A stretch of DNA of 64,000 nucleotides. It comes from Saprospiraceae bacterium. GTDB lineage: Bacteria; Bacteroidota; Bacteroidia; Chitinophagales; Saprospiraceae. Shown piece by piece: positions 32,749 to 42,437 of the stretch (position 1 is the first letter of the stretch; every line of letters begins with the position of its first letter). The DNA lies in contig JADKGI010000002.1 in assembly GCA_016722285.1 (NCBI GenBank), forward strand, positions 310,001 to 374,000, read 5' to 3'. Under the pieces are notes generated by a model. It saw only the letters and a program-made list of their open reading frames with translations. It was not told the origin of the DNA and did no database searches. Made by a program: the position numbers and the translations under genes.

Positions 32749-32880
32749 TTCATACTTTAAAATGCAGATATTCATAACTAAAAATGCAAATAATCATAAC
32801 TAAAACTACTGATTTTCATACTCTAAATTGCAGATATTCATAACTTAAATTACAAATACACAAACTTTAAAATCCAATAA
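32749..32880. repeat. Array of six degenerate 22-bp direct repeats upstream of the ATPase
   Basis: Unit consensus TTCATAAC-TTAAATTGCAGATA. Units start at 32749, 32771, 32794, 32815, 32837 and 32859 with lengths 21-23; the last is the most degenerate. Two helical turns of DNA per unit puts each site on the same face, as in iterons or operator arrays. It lies 150-280 bases upstream of the DUF4143 ATPase start and 62 bases from the end of manC. The rest of the 32601-32941 gap is AT-rich with no gene. Confidence 0.8.
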
Positions 32881-32941
32881 ATTAATTGAAAAGTTGGATA
32901 GAATATGGACGAATTATTATAGGATTGACAATATCGTGATT

Positions 32942-33991
32942 TTAGTTTCCTAAGTTTGCTACTACACTTTTTATCTCCTGCTCATCAGCTTTCGGATAAA
33001 TCAACAGTGCATTTTCTTCATCGACTATGATATAATTTTCCAGTCCTTTGATGACTATTGCCTTATCATTGTTGGACATGACGATGATATCATTACTGTC
33101 TATCAGATGAATATTATTCCCGATCTTAACTTTATCGTCTGTATCAGACATGTAAGCATGGAGACTGCTCCAGGTACCCAAATCACTCCACCCAATATCG
33201 GCAGGAATCGTATAAACATTGTCGGCCCGTTCCAGGATGGCATAGTCAATTGAAATATTTTCAGTTTCAGGATATACCTTATCGATGTAGTCCTGCTCGA
33301 GAATCGTATTGTACTTTGAAAGATCCTTTGATAAAATAGCTAAAATATCCCCTGAATTTCGTTCAAAAGATTTAATGATAGACTTTACACTCCATATAAA
33401 CATGCCGGCATTCCAAAGATATTCGCCTGAATCGACGTATTTTTGAGCAGTGACAACGTCAGGTTTTTCTTTGAACAAAACAACTTTACTTGCAGATCCA
33501 TCCTCTGAAGGAACATATTTAATATAGCCGTAGCCGGTATCCGGCCTGGTTGGTTTAATTCCCAAGGTGACTAATACTTCATTTTCTGAAGCAAAATTGA
33601 ATGCCTGATTTAGAATTTGAACATAAGCATCTTCTTTTAATATTACATGGTCAGAAGGCAGGACAGCAAAAACTGCGTTTGGATCCAAAGCTTTTATTCG
33701 CAATGCCGTATAGGCAATACAAGGCGCAGTGTTATTCATACTTGGTTCGCAAAGGACATTGTTTTCCGGAAGCTCGGGAAGGTGCTTCAGCACTAAATCT
33801 TTGTACTTCTCATTAGTTACAATGAATATGTGATCCGGTGAAACCACTCCAAGGCATCGTTCAAAGGTCATCTTGATCAATGACTTGCCAATGCCGAGAA
33901 TATCTAAAAATTGTTTTGGCCTTTCTGATGTACTGGACGGCCAGAAACGACTTCCTATTCCTCCGGCCATGATGGCAATGTATTTATTCAT
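32942..33991 (-). CDS. manC: Mannose-1-phosphate guanylyltransferase
   Basis: Makes GDP-mannose from mannose-1-phosphate and GTP, feeding the GDP-mannose 4,6-dehydratase encoded at 52 kb. The nucleotidyltransferase signature AGGIGSRFWPSSTSERPKQFLDI is at the N-terminus, with VFAVLPSDHVI near 105, GYGYIKY near 150, LWNAGMFIW near 190, and a C-terminal DIGWSDLGTWSSL. I chose MNKYIAIMAGG at 33991 (350 residues), the usual family start; an upstream ATG at 34015 would add eight polar residues. The fused isomerase domain of long ManC proteins is absent; a separate cupin at 34531-35030 may fill that role. Confidence 0.93.
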   Translation of the reverse strand: MNKYIAIMAGGIGSRFWPSSTSERPKQFLDILGIGKSLIKMTFERCLGVVSPDHIFIVTNEKYKDLVLKHLPELPENNVLCEPSMNNTAPCIAYTALRIKALDPNAVFAVLPSDHVILKEDAYVQILNQAFNFASENEVLVTLGIKPTRPDTGYGYIKYVPSEDGSASKVVLFKEKPDVVTAQKYVDSGEYLWNAGMFIWSVKSIIKSFERNSGDILAILSKDLSKYNTILEQDYIDKVYPETENISIDYAILERADNVYTIPADIGWSDLGTWSSLHAYMSDTDDKVKIGNNIHLIDSNDIIVMSNNDKAIVIKGLENYIIVDEENALLIYPKADEQEIKSVVANLGN

Positions 33992-34101
33992 ATTGGTTGA
34001 TGGTTGATGGTCCATTTGACTTTTTTCTTAAGCTTCTTTGAGCATGGTGTAAATTTCACGGATAATTTATTTATTTGTTTTTCTGCTCAGATTGCCTCCG
34101 G

Positions 34102-34470
34102 CCCCTGAAGGCTACCGTTTACACACAAATATAAATCATTTAATCGACTTGAACTTTGGAGATAATATCACAGATAAGTGTTTATTATTAGCATTTCTAC
34201 CCATCCCTGCCTGCCTCCGGATGGCAGGCAGGCCTAGCCCCTTCCCCTCGTGAAGGAAGGGGTAACGCAAATGGTCTTGCATAGGTAGATATGATATATC
34301 ATGGCAGTTTTTCATAGAATAAATAAAAGGGTAGTTTCAGAATTCAAAGCACAAAAGTTCTCCCATTCCTTTTTAAGGGAAGGGGTCGGGGGATGGGTAA
34401 AAAAACGAATGCGTTATAAAACAAGGAAGTCTGCCCAATGGGATGTGTGTAAACGGTACCCTTAAAGGGG
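34102..34470. mobile_element. MITE-like non-coding element, copy 2
   Basis: About 369 bases with terminal inverted repeats of roughly 26 bases: left CCCCTGAAGGCTACCGTTTA, right end complementary with TGTGTGTAAACGGTACCCTT then AAAGGGG. The left 100 bases match copy 1 at 1542. The interior holds palindromes (GCCTGCC/GGCAGGC near 34210-34233, and CCCCTTCCC...GGAAGGGG near 34240-34261). No coding potential. It separates the manC and cupin genes. Two AATTCGT-type heptads lie just beyond the right end. Confidence 0.7.
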
Positions 34471-34530
34471 AACCCCACTCATTTGTATTCGTAATTCGTA
34501 ATTCCAAAATCATAAATTATTTATTTGTAT

Positions 34531-35030
34531 TCATCTTCCAAAATCATCCTGCAACCTTACAATATCGCTTTCATCTGATGGATTTGCCGGATCGGTGTGA
34601 CTCCAAATTTCTGCTATAATGCCCCACTTTTCGAGACCAACCAATCGATGCCGCTCACCTTGAGCCAGAATAAGTATTTTGTTTTTTTTCATTTTTACTA
34701 TTTCTGCCTGCTCATCATTGGTACTCTTGATATATCCGGCCTGACCATTTATCAATTTCCATAATTCAGACCTGCGATGGTGATACTGCCAGGAAAGTCT
34801 TTTATTCGGCGCAACACATAATATTTTAGGGCTTAGCGGGAGGCTTGTTTGAGATAATTCTTCTTTTAATTCAGGATAGTATGTATCAATAAAAACATCT
34901 AAACTACTCTCAGAATCAATAACTAAAAAAAATCCCCAGGGTCGATCCAAATCAAAAGAAGAAACCCTGATCCCTTTAGATTCCAAATCTTTTAATATTT
35001 TATTGTAGATCTTGATTTTATCTTTTGCAT
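34531..35030 (-). CDS. Cupin mannose-6-phosphate isomerase-like protein
   Basis: Single-domain cupin of about 165 residues. Visible are the DRPWGFF entry motif, RLSWQYHHRRSELWKLINGQ (cupin motif 1 with its His residues) and ILAQGERHRL (motif 2). It resembles the isomerase domain fused to ManC in other bacteria, so a role in mannose-6-phosphate/fructose-6-phosphate exchange ahead of ManC is likely. The open frame has only a TTG start at 34986, which cuts off residues that look native. An ATG at 35030 followed by one missing A would give an N-terminus MQKDKIKIYNKILKDLESKGI, so I extend the gene there. Confidence 0.72.
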
Positions 35031-35056
35031 TTATAGTATTTTAGTCTTAAGATTAT

Positions 35057-36106
35057 TTAAACAATTTTTATTAGTACATCTTTGGTTTCATTCAATTTCC
35101 CTATAGGTAACATGAACTGCCCTAATTGATGATCTTTCATTATGCTTTTCACTTCAGACAATGACCCTGGTTCGACTGATATCAACAATCCACCACTGGT
35201 CTGTGGATCAGCAAGAATATTCAGGACTAGATTTTTGTCCAATGTTTTATCGACATCGACGTGATGCCCGTAGGCATTCAGATTCCTTCCTGTCCCTCCC
35301 GGAACGGCTTTTTGCTCAATCAGATTCATTAATGACGAGGATATCAATGGAACTTTGTCAAAATAAATTTCAGCACTAACATGGCTCCCCTCACACATTT
35401 CTGTAAGGTGGCCCAACAGACCGAACCCGGTCACATCAGTCATAGCCGTAATACCATTTACTCTGCCAAAGGCTTCTCCTACCTTATTGAGTCGCATCAT
35501 CTGTTGTGCTGCCAATTCTTTTTGATCTGAACTGAGAAGACCTTTTTTTTCCGCTGTGGTCAGTATTCCGACGCCAATTGGTTTTGTCAACAAAATCAGA
35601 TCTCCAGGTTTAGCTTTATTATTTTGTTTGATATGACTGATATCTACGAGCCCATTTACAGCCAGGCCAAATATAGGTTCTGGAGCATCTATACTATGCC
35701 CGCCTGCGAGAGGTATCCCGGCTTCAAGACAAATACTGCGACTGCCTTCAATCACCTTCCTTGCGATTTCCGGGGCCAGTTTATTAATTGGCCAGCCTAG
35801 AATGGCTATTGCCAGTATAGGTTTTCCACCCATGGCATATACATCACTGATTGCGTTTGCAGACGCAATTCTTCCGAAATTGTAGGGATCATCTACGATT
35901 GGCATAAAAAAATCTGTAGTCGATATCAATGCCTGGCCAGTTCCCAGGTCATACACAGCAGCATCATCTTTACTATGATTGCCAACTATAAGATTTTTGT
36001 TGTCTGGCATTGCCAGATTGCTATGAAGTATCTCCTCAAGGATATTTGGGGCAATTTTACATCCGCAGCCGGCACCGTGAGAATATTGAGTGAGTTTTAT
36101 TTCCAA
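35057..36106 (-). CDS. selD: Selenide, water dikinase (selenophosphate synthetase)
   Basis: Makes selenophosphate from selenide and ATP. 349 residues, intact. The N-terminus LTQYSHGAGCGCKI holds the catalytic Cys14 (the Sec/Cys position; here Cys) and the nearby Cys16. AIR-synthase-like ATP-binding elements follow: DDAAVYDLGTGQALISTTDFFMPI and DVTGFGLLGHL near 225, and a DPQTSGGLL motif near 310. Together with mnmH downstream on the same strand it forms a selenium-to-tRNA module. No selA, selB or tRNA-Sec was seen. Confidence 0.96.
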   Translation of the reverse strand: MEIKLTQYSHGAGCGCKIAPNILEEILHSNLAMPDNKNLIVGNHSKDDAAVYDLGTGQALISTTDFFMPIVDDPYNFGRIASANAISDVYAMGGKPILAIAILGWPINKLAPEIARKVIEGSRSICLEAGIPLAGGHSIDAPEPIFGLAVNGLVDISHIKQNNKAKPGDLILLTKPIGVGILTTAEKKGLLSSDQKELAAQQMMRLNKVGEAFGRVNGITAMTDVTGFGLLGHLTEMCEGSHVSAEIYFDKVPLISSSLMNLIEQKAVPGGTGRNLNAYGHHVDVDKTLDKNLVLNILADPQTSGGLLISVEPGSLSEVKSIMKDHQLGQFMLPIGKLNETKDVLIKIV

Positions 36107-36332
36107 AATATTGTATTTCTATTTTATCGTTTTTAGAGCTTTTTTGCCATTAAGACAGGTTGAATCAAAGCATCAAGTATTTATATCTTTGTGATTTTTC
36201 CTTCCTTCGTGACTTGGTAGCTTGGTAATGTGCTTTTCACCACTAAGGTGCTAAGAATCTATGATGCGAAAATTTCTAATCCTTTATAATTTGATTTAAA
36301 TTAGTGTTTTTCCGACTTTTTAAATCTGAATG

Positions 36333-37397
36333 TTAGACATTAGATTTTAGACTATATTGCTCTATTATAGTTAATAAATTCTGAGCAGCATTTACTTCAT
36401 CACATAATATTTGTTTTACCTGGTCCGGCCAATTGGGTTTTTTATGAAGACTTTTATGATAAAACTTATCATAATATTTCAATAGGATTCGAAAAGCATC
36501 TTTGATATCTCCTGTGGCCAGATAATTTACAGCATTCTGCATTTCCAATCCACCCAACCTCTTTTTTATTCTAAATACAGCGTCTGTTAATCTGGTCCTG
36601 TCCAAATTGCCATACTCCTCAACAATAAAATTTAATCTTTCTTCAAATGGAATCTCCATAAAAAATACAGGTGATGTAAGCATTGTCCTCCACAATGAAC
36701 CTGGGATATTTACAGCTCCAATTCGTTGGCTTTCATCTTCCATCCAGATAGATTCATTTGTATCCGATTTTTTAAATAATTCCCATGCAAGTATGTTTTC
36801 AAACATCTCCTGCGATGGTTGATCCGGCATCCCTATATTTCCAAAAGCAGAACCTTTATGTGAAGCCAATCCTTCCAGGTCAATAACCCGATAACCTTTA
36901 TGTATCAATTGATGAAGAAGAAAAGTTTTTCCTGATCCTGTATATCCACCGATTAATCTAAATGGATATTTTTTTTCGAATTGCGTCAATGTCCAATTTC
37001 TGAAAGATTTATATCCCCCTTTCATTGTGTGGACTTTAAATCCATACAGATCCAATAACCACGCAACCCCGGCACTTCTCATTCCTCCCCGCCAACAATA
37101 AACAAAAACACTTTGTCTATCTTTAAAAAGTCCCGTTTTAAGCAATTTTTCTACTTCTTCGATTATTTCTTTCATTTTTGGTCCGAAGTAGTCGAGTCCT
37201 GTTTTGATGGCTGCTTCGCGGCTATTTTGTTTATACACCGTGCCGACCACGGCGCGCTCGTCATCTGAAAAAAGCGGAATACTCTTAGCACCCGGCAAAT
37301 GGGCATGTTCAAATTCACCTGGTGAACGAACATCCAACACGAGACAATTCTGCGAGCGAAGTAAAAAATCTTCTGTTGTTAATATCTGGATAGCCAA
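36333..37397 (-). CDS. mnmH: tRNA 2-selenouridine synthase
   Basis: Rhodanese-P-loop fusion that geranylates 2-thiouridine at the tRNA wobble position and replaces sulfur with selenium from selenophosphate. 354 residues, intact. The rhodanese domain has LDVRSPGEFEHAHLPGA and the catalytic Cys101 in VYCWRGGMRSAG. The nucleotide-binding domain has Walker A GYTGSGKT at 151-158, followed by the family motif LASHKGSAFG. Same strand as selD and upstream of it; the 226-base gap holds AT-rich DNA without a gene. Confidence 0.95.
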   Translation of the reverse strand: MAIQILTTEDFLLRSQNCLVLDVRSPGEFEHAHLPGAKSIPLFSDDERAVVGTVYKQNSREAAIKTGLDYFGPKMKEIIEEVEKLLKTGLFKDRQSVFVYCWRGGMRSAGVAWLLDLYGFKVHTMKGGYKSFRNWTLTQFEKKYPFRLIGGYTGSGKTFLLHQLIHKGYRVIDLEGLASHKGSAFGNIGMPDQPSQEMFENILAWELFKKSDTNESIWMEDESQRIGAVNIPGSLWRTMLTSPVFFMEIPFEERLNFIVEEYGNLDRTRLTDAVFRIKKRLGGLEMQNAVNYLATGDIKDAFRILLKYYDKFYHKSLHKKPNWPDQVKQILCDEVNAAQNLLTIIEQYSLKSNV

Positions 37398-37480
37398 ATT
37401 AAAAAAAGGTCAAATTAAATGCAAGCCAACTACAATATTTCACTGTTCATGTAATCCTGGTTTTGTATAAATATCCCCTT

Positions 37481-40400
37481 CTAAGGTTTTATTACTTCCT
37501 GCTTCAGTATAAGAGCCGGAACATTGCTTGCCTTGTATAGTTCATTATATTTTTGGATATCTTTTCCGATGGTTTCCTTAATATACATCTTGTAATCTGC
37601 CCATTGTTTATCCACATCTGCCAGCCTGTCTTTTGCCGATTGGGGAACTCTGGGATCGTGTTGGTCTAAAAATCCCTTCAATTCAAAATACTGCGCATTC
37701 AACATACTTGGAAAATTAATCACATCCTGGTTGTTAAACTGTTTTGTCTGAACCATTTTTGACTCCCAATCATCCATTTTCTTAATCAAAGATTTTCCGG
37801 CATCTTCAAGCTCTTTATATTGAGGTTTGTCCTTGTATATTTCGTTGTATTGAACGACCTGCGTTTTTATCTTACGCATGTCATTGACCGAGTTATGTAC
37901 TTCCGTGATTCTTGATACTAATTCTTTATTCAGTGACTGTTGTGCAGCCCAATCAGAAGGAGAAATCCCTTTCAGGTTTGGATCCTGAACTATTGCACAA
38001 CCCGATTCTGAAGTTGCATCTTTGTAGGAAATCCGGGCCTTATAGTTGCCGGGAGCAAATTTATAACCTGTATAGTCGCCATAGACGTATGCATTCGGAA
38101 TATCAACCAGGTTTTCACCCTTAAAATCCCAGACAAACCGATTGAGTCCTTTTGCCGCAGGAATCACTTTAGGCGCCGGTGGTCCTCCGGGAAAGGATTT
38201 AAATTCAGTATCTTTTTTACTGGAATAAGTACGGATAACCTTTCCTTCATTATTTAAAATCTCCAGTTTGGCTTCGATAGAATCAACTGCTTCAGGCAAG
38301 AAATAATCCAAAATAACACCAGCAAGAGGATTTTGACCTATACCCGGAGGGCATCCATCCATGAAGGGGTGAATCCCTCGTATTTATAAGTGGGCTTGGG
38401 TGCAAATATTTTTAATGCTTCCATCTTTCCGACTGATTGCTGAACAGGACTAATATCATCCAATATCCAAAAAGCCCTTCCAGCAGTAGAAACCACAAGG
38501 TCATTGTCAGCAAAAGCAATATCTGTAACCGGCACTACAGGTAGATTAAGCTGGAATTTATTCCATAACATACCGCCGTCAAAAGAAATATAGAATCCTC
38601 TTTCAGCTCCGCCATACAATAAATTTTTTGTCTTTTTATCCTCTCTGATTACCCTAATAAAATCATCCTTCATCACTCCATTATTGATTTTTGTCCAGGT
38701 TTTACCGTAATCTGAAGTTTTAAAACTCATGTTTGAAAAATCATTAAACTTGTACCTTGTGGCTGCTACGTATGCAGTCCCTTTTTCGTGCGGAGATACA
38801 TCGATGCTATTTATCAGGCATTCCTCCAGTCCTGCCGGTGTGATGTTTTGCCAACTTGATCCTCCATCTCTCGTGACGTGTACCAACCCGCAGTCACTAC
38901 CTGTATAAATGACTCCTTTTTCCAACGGAGATTCTATGATGTAACTAAGGGTATTATAATTTTCACCTCCGGCACCTTCATTGGTGATCGGCCCGCCGCC
39001 TGCTTCCTGCTTAAGTGTGTCATTTCTGGTCAGATCAGGGCTAATCACAGCCCAGTTCATCCCACCGTCTGTGGTTTTAAAAAGCACTTGTCCACCATGG
39101 TAAATGGTTTTTGGATCATGGGGAGAGACGATTATCGGTGCATTCCAGTTATACCTGTATTTCATTTTCTTGGGTTGAACAGCGAGTACATTGGCAGGAT
39201 ATTGATTGATATCTTTAGAATGCCCCGATTCTGTATCTAATACACTGATTGCGCCCTGATAACAGCCACCATAGACCAGTTTTGGATTGTCAGGATCAAA
39301 AGCGATAAAAGCACTTTCGCATCCCGGACCAAATTTCCAGTCTCTATCAGTCAATCCCATAAAATTGTTTCTGCTGGAGATAATCACTGAAGTATTATCT
39401 TGTTGGCCACCATATACTTTATATGGAAAACCACGATCTACATTCACTCTGTAAAATTGAGCTGTAGCCTGATTATTCAGGGTGGACCAGGTGACTCCGT
39501 TATCGAAAGTAATTTCGCCTCCACCATCATCTCCCAATATCATATTTTTGCTATCATCCGGATTGATCCAAAGATCATGTGTATCACCATGGCCCACCCT
39601 GAGTGGTGTAAAGGTCTTACCCCCATCAATAGATCTCGTGGCCGGGGCATTCAATATATACACAATATCTTCATTATTCGGGTCAGCAAACACTTCCATA
39701 TAATACCATGATCTGGCCGTAATCAAGGGATTGCTGGACATCAGTTTCCAGGTTTTTCCACTATCATCTGATCTGTACGCTCCGGCAACGGATTTTTCCG
39801 CTTCGACTATTGCAAATACTCTTTCAGGATCAGCCCTTGAAACAGAAACGCCTATTTTACCCATTTCTTTAGGCAGACCTTCATTGATTTTATTCCATGT
39901 TTCTCCTGCATCGGTAGATTTCCACATATTGCATCCTTTTCCACCACTCTGAACCTGCCAGGGCAATCTCCTGTGCTCCCATGTGGCTGCATATAAAATT
40001 CTGGGATTGTGATGATCCATACTCAAGGATGATGCCCCTGTATTGACATCCACATATAGCACTTTTTTCCAGGTAGCGCCTCCGTCGGTGGTCTTGTATA
40101 TTCCCCTGTCTTCACCTGGACCATAGGCAGGACCCTGAGCAGCCACATATACAATATCAGGATTGGATGGATGTATAACCACATCAGATATATGTCTGGT
40201 TTTTTCAAGACCTATATTTTTCCAGGTTTTGCCAGCATCTGTTGACTTATACACTCCATCGCCATAAGTGGTCATAACACCACGTATGGCGTGCTCGCCC
40301 ATACCTACATATATAATATTCGGATCTGATTCTGCAACGGCAATATCACCTACCGATCCTGTTTTAAATTGACCATCAGAGATGTTTACCCATGTGATAC

Positions 40401-40665
40401 CTCCATTTTCTGTCTTAAATAGGCCACCTCCAGTATATCCCACATAATACAGCTTATCATTTCCGGGCACGCCGCAAACCGCATTTGATCTGCCTCCCCG
40501 GAATGGACCTATATTTCGCCACTTCAGCCCCTTATAGAGATCTGCATTAAAAGTTGTAGTATCGACGACAGGTGTAACCTGTTTATTTGCTTGTTTTTTA
40601 CTTTTTTGTGCGTGAAGGGTTGCAAATGGTAAAACAAAAAGAAGTAATATCAGTATTCTATACAT
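37481..40665 (-). CDS. Secreted VPS10/BNR-repeat beta-propeller protein, one indel
   Basis: About 1060 residues. Signal peptide MYRILILLLFVLPFATLHAQ, then a sortilin-like ten-bladed propeller with many Asp-box (S-x-D-x-G-x-T-W) units such as TDGGATWK, TDAGETWN and SDDSGKTW. A C-terminal region with an Ig-like FPGGPPAPKVIPAAKGLNRFVWD motif and helical tail follows. The frame breaks near 38345, where SWMDALRV-stop should read on as a Pro-Pro-Gly-Ile segment; one base is missing in GCCCTCC. Such proteins are common in Bacteroidota, often labelled glycosyl hydrolase, but no hydrolase active site is visible. The function is unproven; probable surface or periplasmic binding protein. Confidence 0.82.
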
Positions 40666-40770
40666 GGAGTAAACTTTAAAATGGTTGATTAAATTGAATG
40701 AGGTATAAATTTATAGAAAAGGATGGTAAATAAGCAAAATTTAAACTTAAATTTAAAAGGAAGCTTTTTT

Positions 40771-40834
40771 AATGGAGTTGCAAACTCGTTTGCAACATAC
40801 TCATTTTGCTTGCAAACAAGTTTGCAAGTCCATT
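40771..40834. repeat. REP-like twin-hairpin element left of RAYT
   Basis: 64 bases bounded by AATGG and CCATT. Hairpin 1 GTTGCAAAC/GTTTGCAAC; spacer ATACTCATTTTGC; hairpin 2 TTGCAAAC/GTTTGCAA. Second, partly degenerate unit follows directly at 40854-40900. Confidence 0.85.
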
Positions 40835-40853
40835 AGGGAGTGCTTCATCCTTT

Positions 40854-40900
40854 GATTGCAATTTGCGCTTTAGCTTGCAATCGGAGATTACAAGACCATT
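40854..40900. repeat. Degenerate REP-like element overlapping the RAYT stop
   Basis: Carries the hairpin TTGCAATC/GATTACAA followed by ACCATTAG. The left boundary AATGG is lost, and the first hairpin survives only as GATTGCAA/TTTGCGC. The RAYT stop codon at 40888 lies inside it. Confidence 0.65.
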
Positions 40901-41541
40901 AGATAATTGCCAGGAAAATCATCCCATTTACTTACAAGGCCCGCTTTTACAGGATTTTGGAGAATGTAAGAACATACATTGTCCAGCATCTTTTCATTTC
41001 GGATGTATATGTCATAACTTTCTCTATCCCAGAATTGACCGCTTCTATTCAAATACTTATTACAATACATTGCAGTTGGCCCTTTGATTTTCTTCATGAT
41101 TATATCCAAAGAAACATATTTCATATCTAATCCAATATCATCTGATATATCAGATAATTGGATGGAGGTGTCTATCAGGATATGAACATGATTTGACATA
41201 ATACAATATGCTGTCAAATCATACAACAGACCATCATTTTTAAAAAGTTCTTTAGTGATGATATTCCTAATATTCTCATCTTTCAAATAATTTGGCCCTT
41301 CATTTATGGCATCAAGCAATACATCATATTCAAACAAATATTGTTTCCTAATGGTAAATATTTCAAGATTTCTAAAGTAAGGGTCTTTTAATAATTTTGC
41401 TTGATTAATTTTTAAAGTATAACGCTCTTTGAGTTCTTCAACCTTCTTTTTTGGTACACTTCCGAAAAGGCTAAAAGTTACAAAAAAAGCTGATCCAACA
41501 GGCTGGATATGGGGCAATCGTTGTCTGTATTCAGTTTTCAT
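40888..41541 (-). CDS. REP-associated tyrosine transposase (RAYT, Y1 HUH family)
   Basis: 217 residues, intact. A single-strand-DNA HUH nuclease that recognises and cleaves REP hairpins. The metal-binding His-x-His is His118/His120 in MSNHVHILID, and the likely nucleophile is Tyr176 in WDRESYDIYIRN, both in the order and spacing of the Y1_Tnp fold. There are paired REP-like hairpin elements on both sides, which is the arrangement known as a REPtron, and further hairpins of the same family elsewhere in the window. The start ATG lies 7 bases from the right-hand REP. RAYTs are usually domesticated single-copy genes rather than active insertion sequences. Confidence 0.92.
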   Translation of the reverse strand: MKTEYRQRLPHIQPVGSAFFVTFSLFGSVPKKKVEELKERYTLKINQAKLLKDPYFRNLEIFTIRKQYLFEYDVLLDAINEGPNYLKDENIRNIITKELFKNDGLLYDLTAYCIMSNHVHILIDTSIQLSDISDDIGLDMKYVSLDIIMKKIKGPTAMYCNKYLNRSGQFWDRESYDIYIRNEKMLDNVCSYILQNPVKAGLVSKWDDFPGNYLMVL

Positions 41542-41547
41542 TTTTTT

Positions 41548-41681
41548 AATGGAGTTGCAAACTTGTTTGCAACATACTCATTTTGCTTGTAAACATGTTT
41601 GCAAGTCAAATGGGTATGAATGGCATTGCATTCTTTGAATGCAATATGTACTTTGCTTGCAAACAAGTTTGCAAGGCCATT
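41548..41681. repeat. Two REP-like twin-hairpin elements right of RAYT
   Basis: First unit 41548-about 41610: AATGG, hairpin GTTGCAAAC/GTTTGCAAC, spacer, hairpin TTGTAAAC/GTTTGCAA. Second unit 41619-41681: AATGG, hairpin ATTGCATTC/GAATGCAAT, spacer TATGTACTTTGC, hairpin TTGCAAAC/GTTTGCAA, CCATT. The second unit ends 12 bases before the next gene's stop. Confidence 0.85.
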
Positions 41682-41692
41682 AGGGCATTAGG

Positions 41693-42436
41693 TTAAAAAT
41701 ACTGAGTCAATTTCCTGAGCGGCTTCAGATATAATGTAAACCATTGGGGAGTCAATCCATTTACTTCCCAGGCTAACCTGTCTTGTTTATTTGCCGATAA
41801 TCTGGCATAAAAGTTTGAGTTACTGGCACCACCAGCGCGCATTTTGATGATGGTCTTTGGCAAATATTGACATGTACAATGGTGTTTGTACAGAAACCTG
41901 AGCATCAGTTCATAATCTGCGGCTGTTTTTAAATCTAAATTAAAAAGTCCATGTGTATCATATACTTCTTTTCTTACAAAAAAAGTGGGGTGCGGTGGCA
42001 TCCACCCATTCACAAAAGACAATCGGTCATAGGGTCCTGACACCCATTTTCTTACAATTTTTGAAGTGTCGTTTTGGGAAACATAGGCTAAATCCGCATA
42101 AACGCATTGCAAGCACTCATCACCATCAAATAATTCAATAACTGATGAAATTACATCCTTGGTTGTATAAAAATCATCAGAATTTAAAATCCCGATGATA
42201 TCTCCGGTTGAGATTGAAATACCTTTATTCATGGCATCGTAGATGCCCTTGTCAGGCTCAGAGATAACTTTCGCCAGGTGCTGAAATTTTCTCAAGATCT
42301 GCAATGTATCATCTTTTGACTGCCCATCTACTATGATGTGTTCAATTTCAGAATACGTTTGATCTTCCACACTTTTTAAAGTATCTCCGATGGTGGAAGC
42401 ACTATTGTATGTCGCTGTGATGATAGATACTTTCAT
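41693..42436 (-). CDS. Glycosyltransferase family 2 (WcaA-like)
   Basis: 247 residues, intact. MKVSIITATYNSASTIGDTLKSVEDQTY, IIVDGQSKDDT, the ISEPDKGIYDAMNKGISISTGDIIGILNSDDF block with the metal-binding Asp-Asp, and a downstream AADYELMLRF segment that supplies the acidic catalytic residue. This sub-branch typically adds residues in colanic-acid or O-antigen pathways. It is the promoter-distal gene of the large minus-strand glycan operon and is coupled to the carbamoyltransferase gene (1 base apart). Confidence 0.9.
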   Translation of the reverse strand: MKVSIITATYNSASTIGDTLKSVEDQTYSEIEHIIVDGQSKDDTLQILRKFQHLAKVISEPDKGIYDAMNKGISISTGDIIGILNSDDFYTTKDVISSVIELFDGDECLQCVYADLAYVSQNDTSKIVRKWVSGPYDRLSFVNGWMPPHPTFFVRKEVYDTHGLFNLDLKTAADYELMLRFLYKHHCTCQYLPKTIIKMRAGGASNSNFYARLSANKQDRLAWEVNGLTPQWFTLYLKPLRKLTQYF

Positions 42437-42437
42437 T

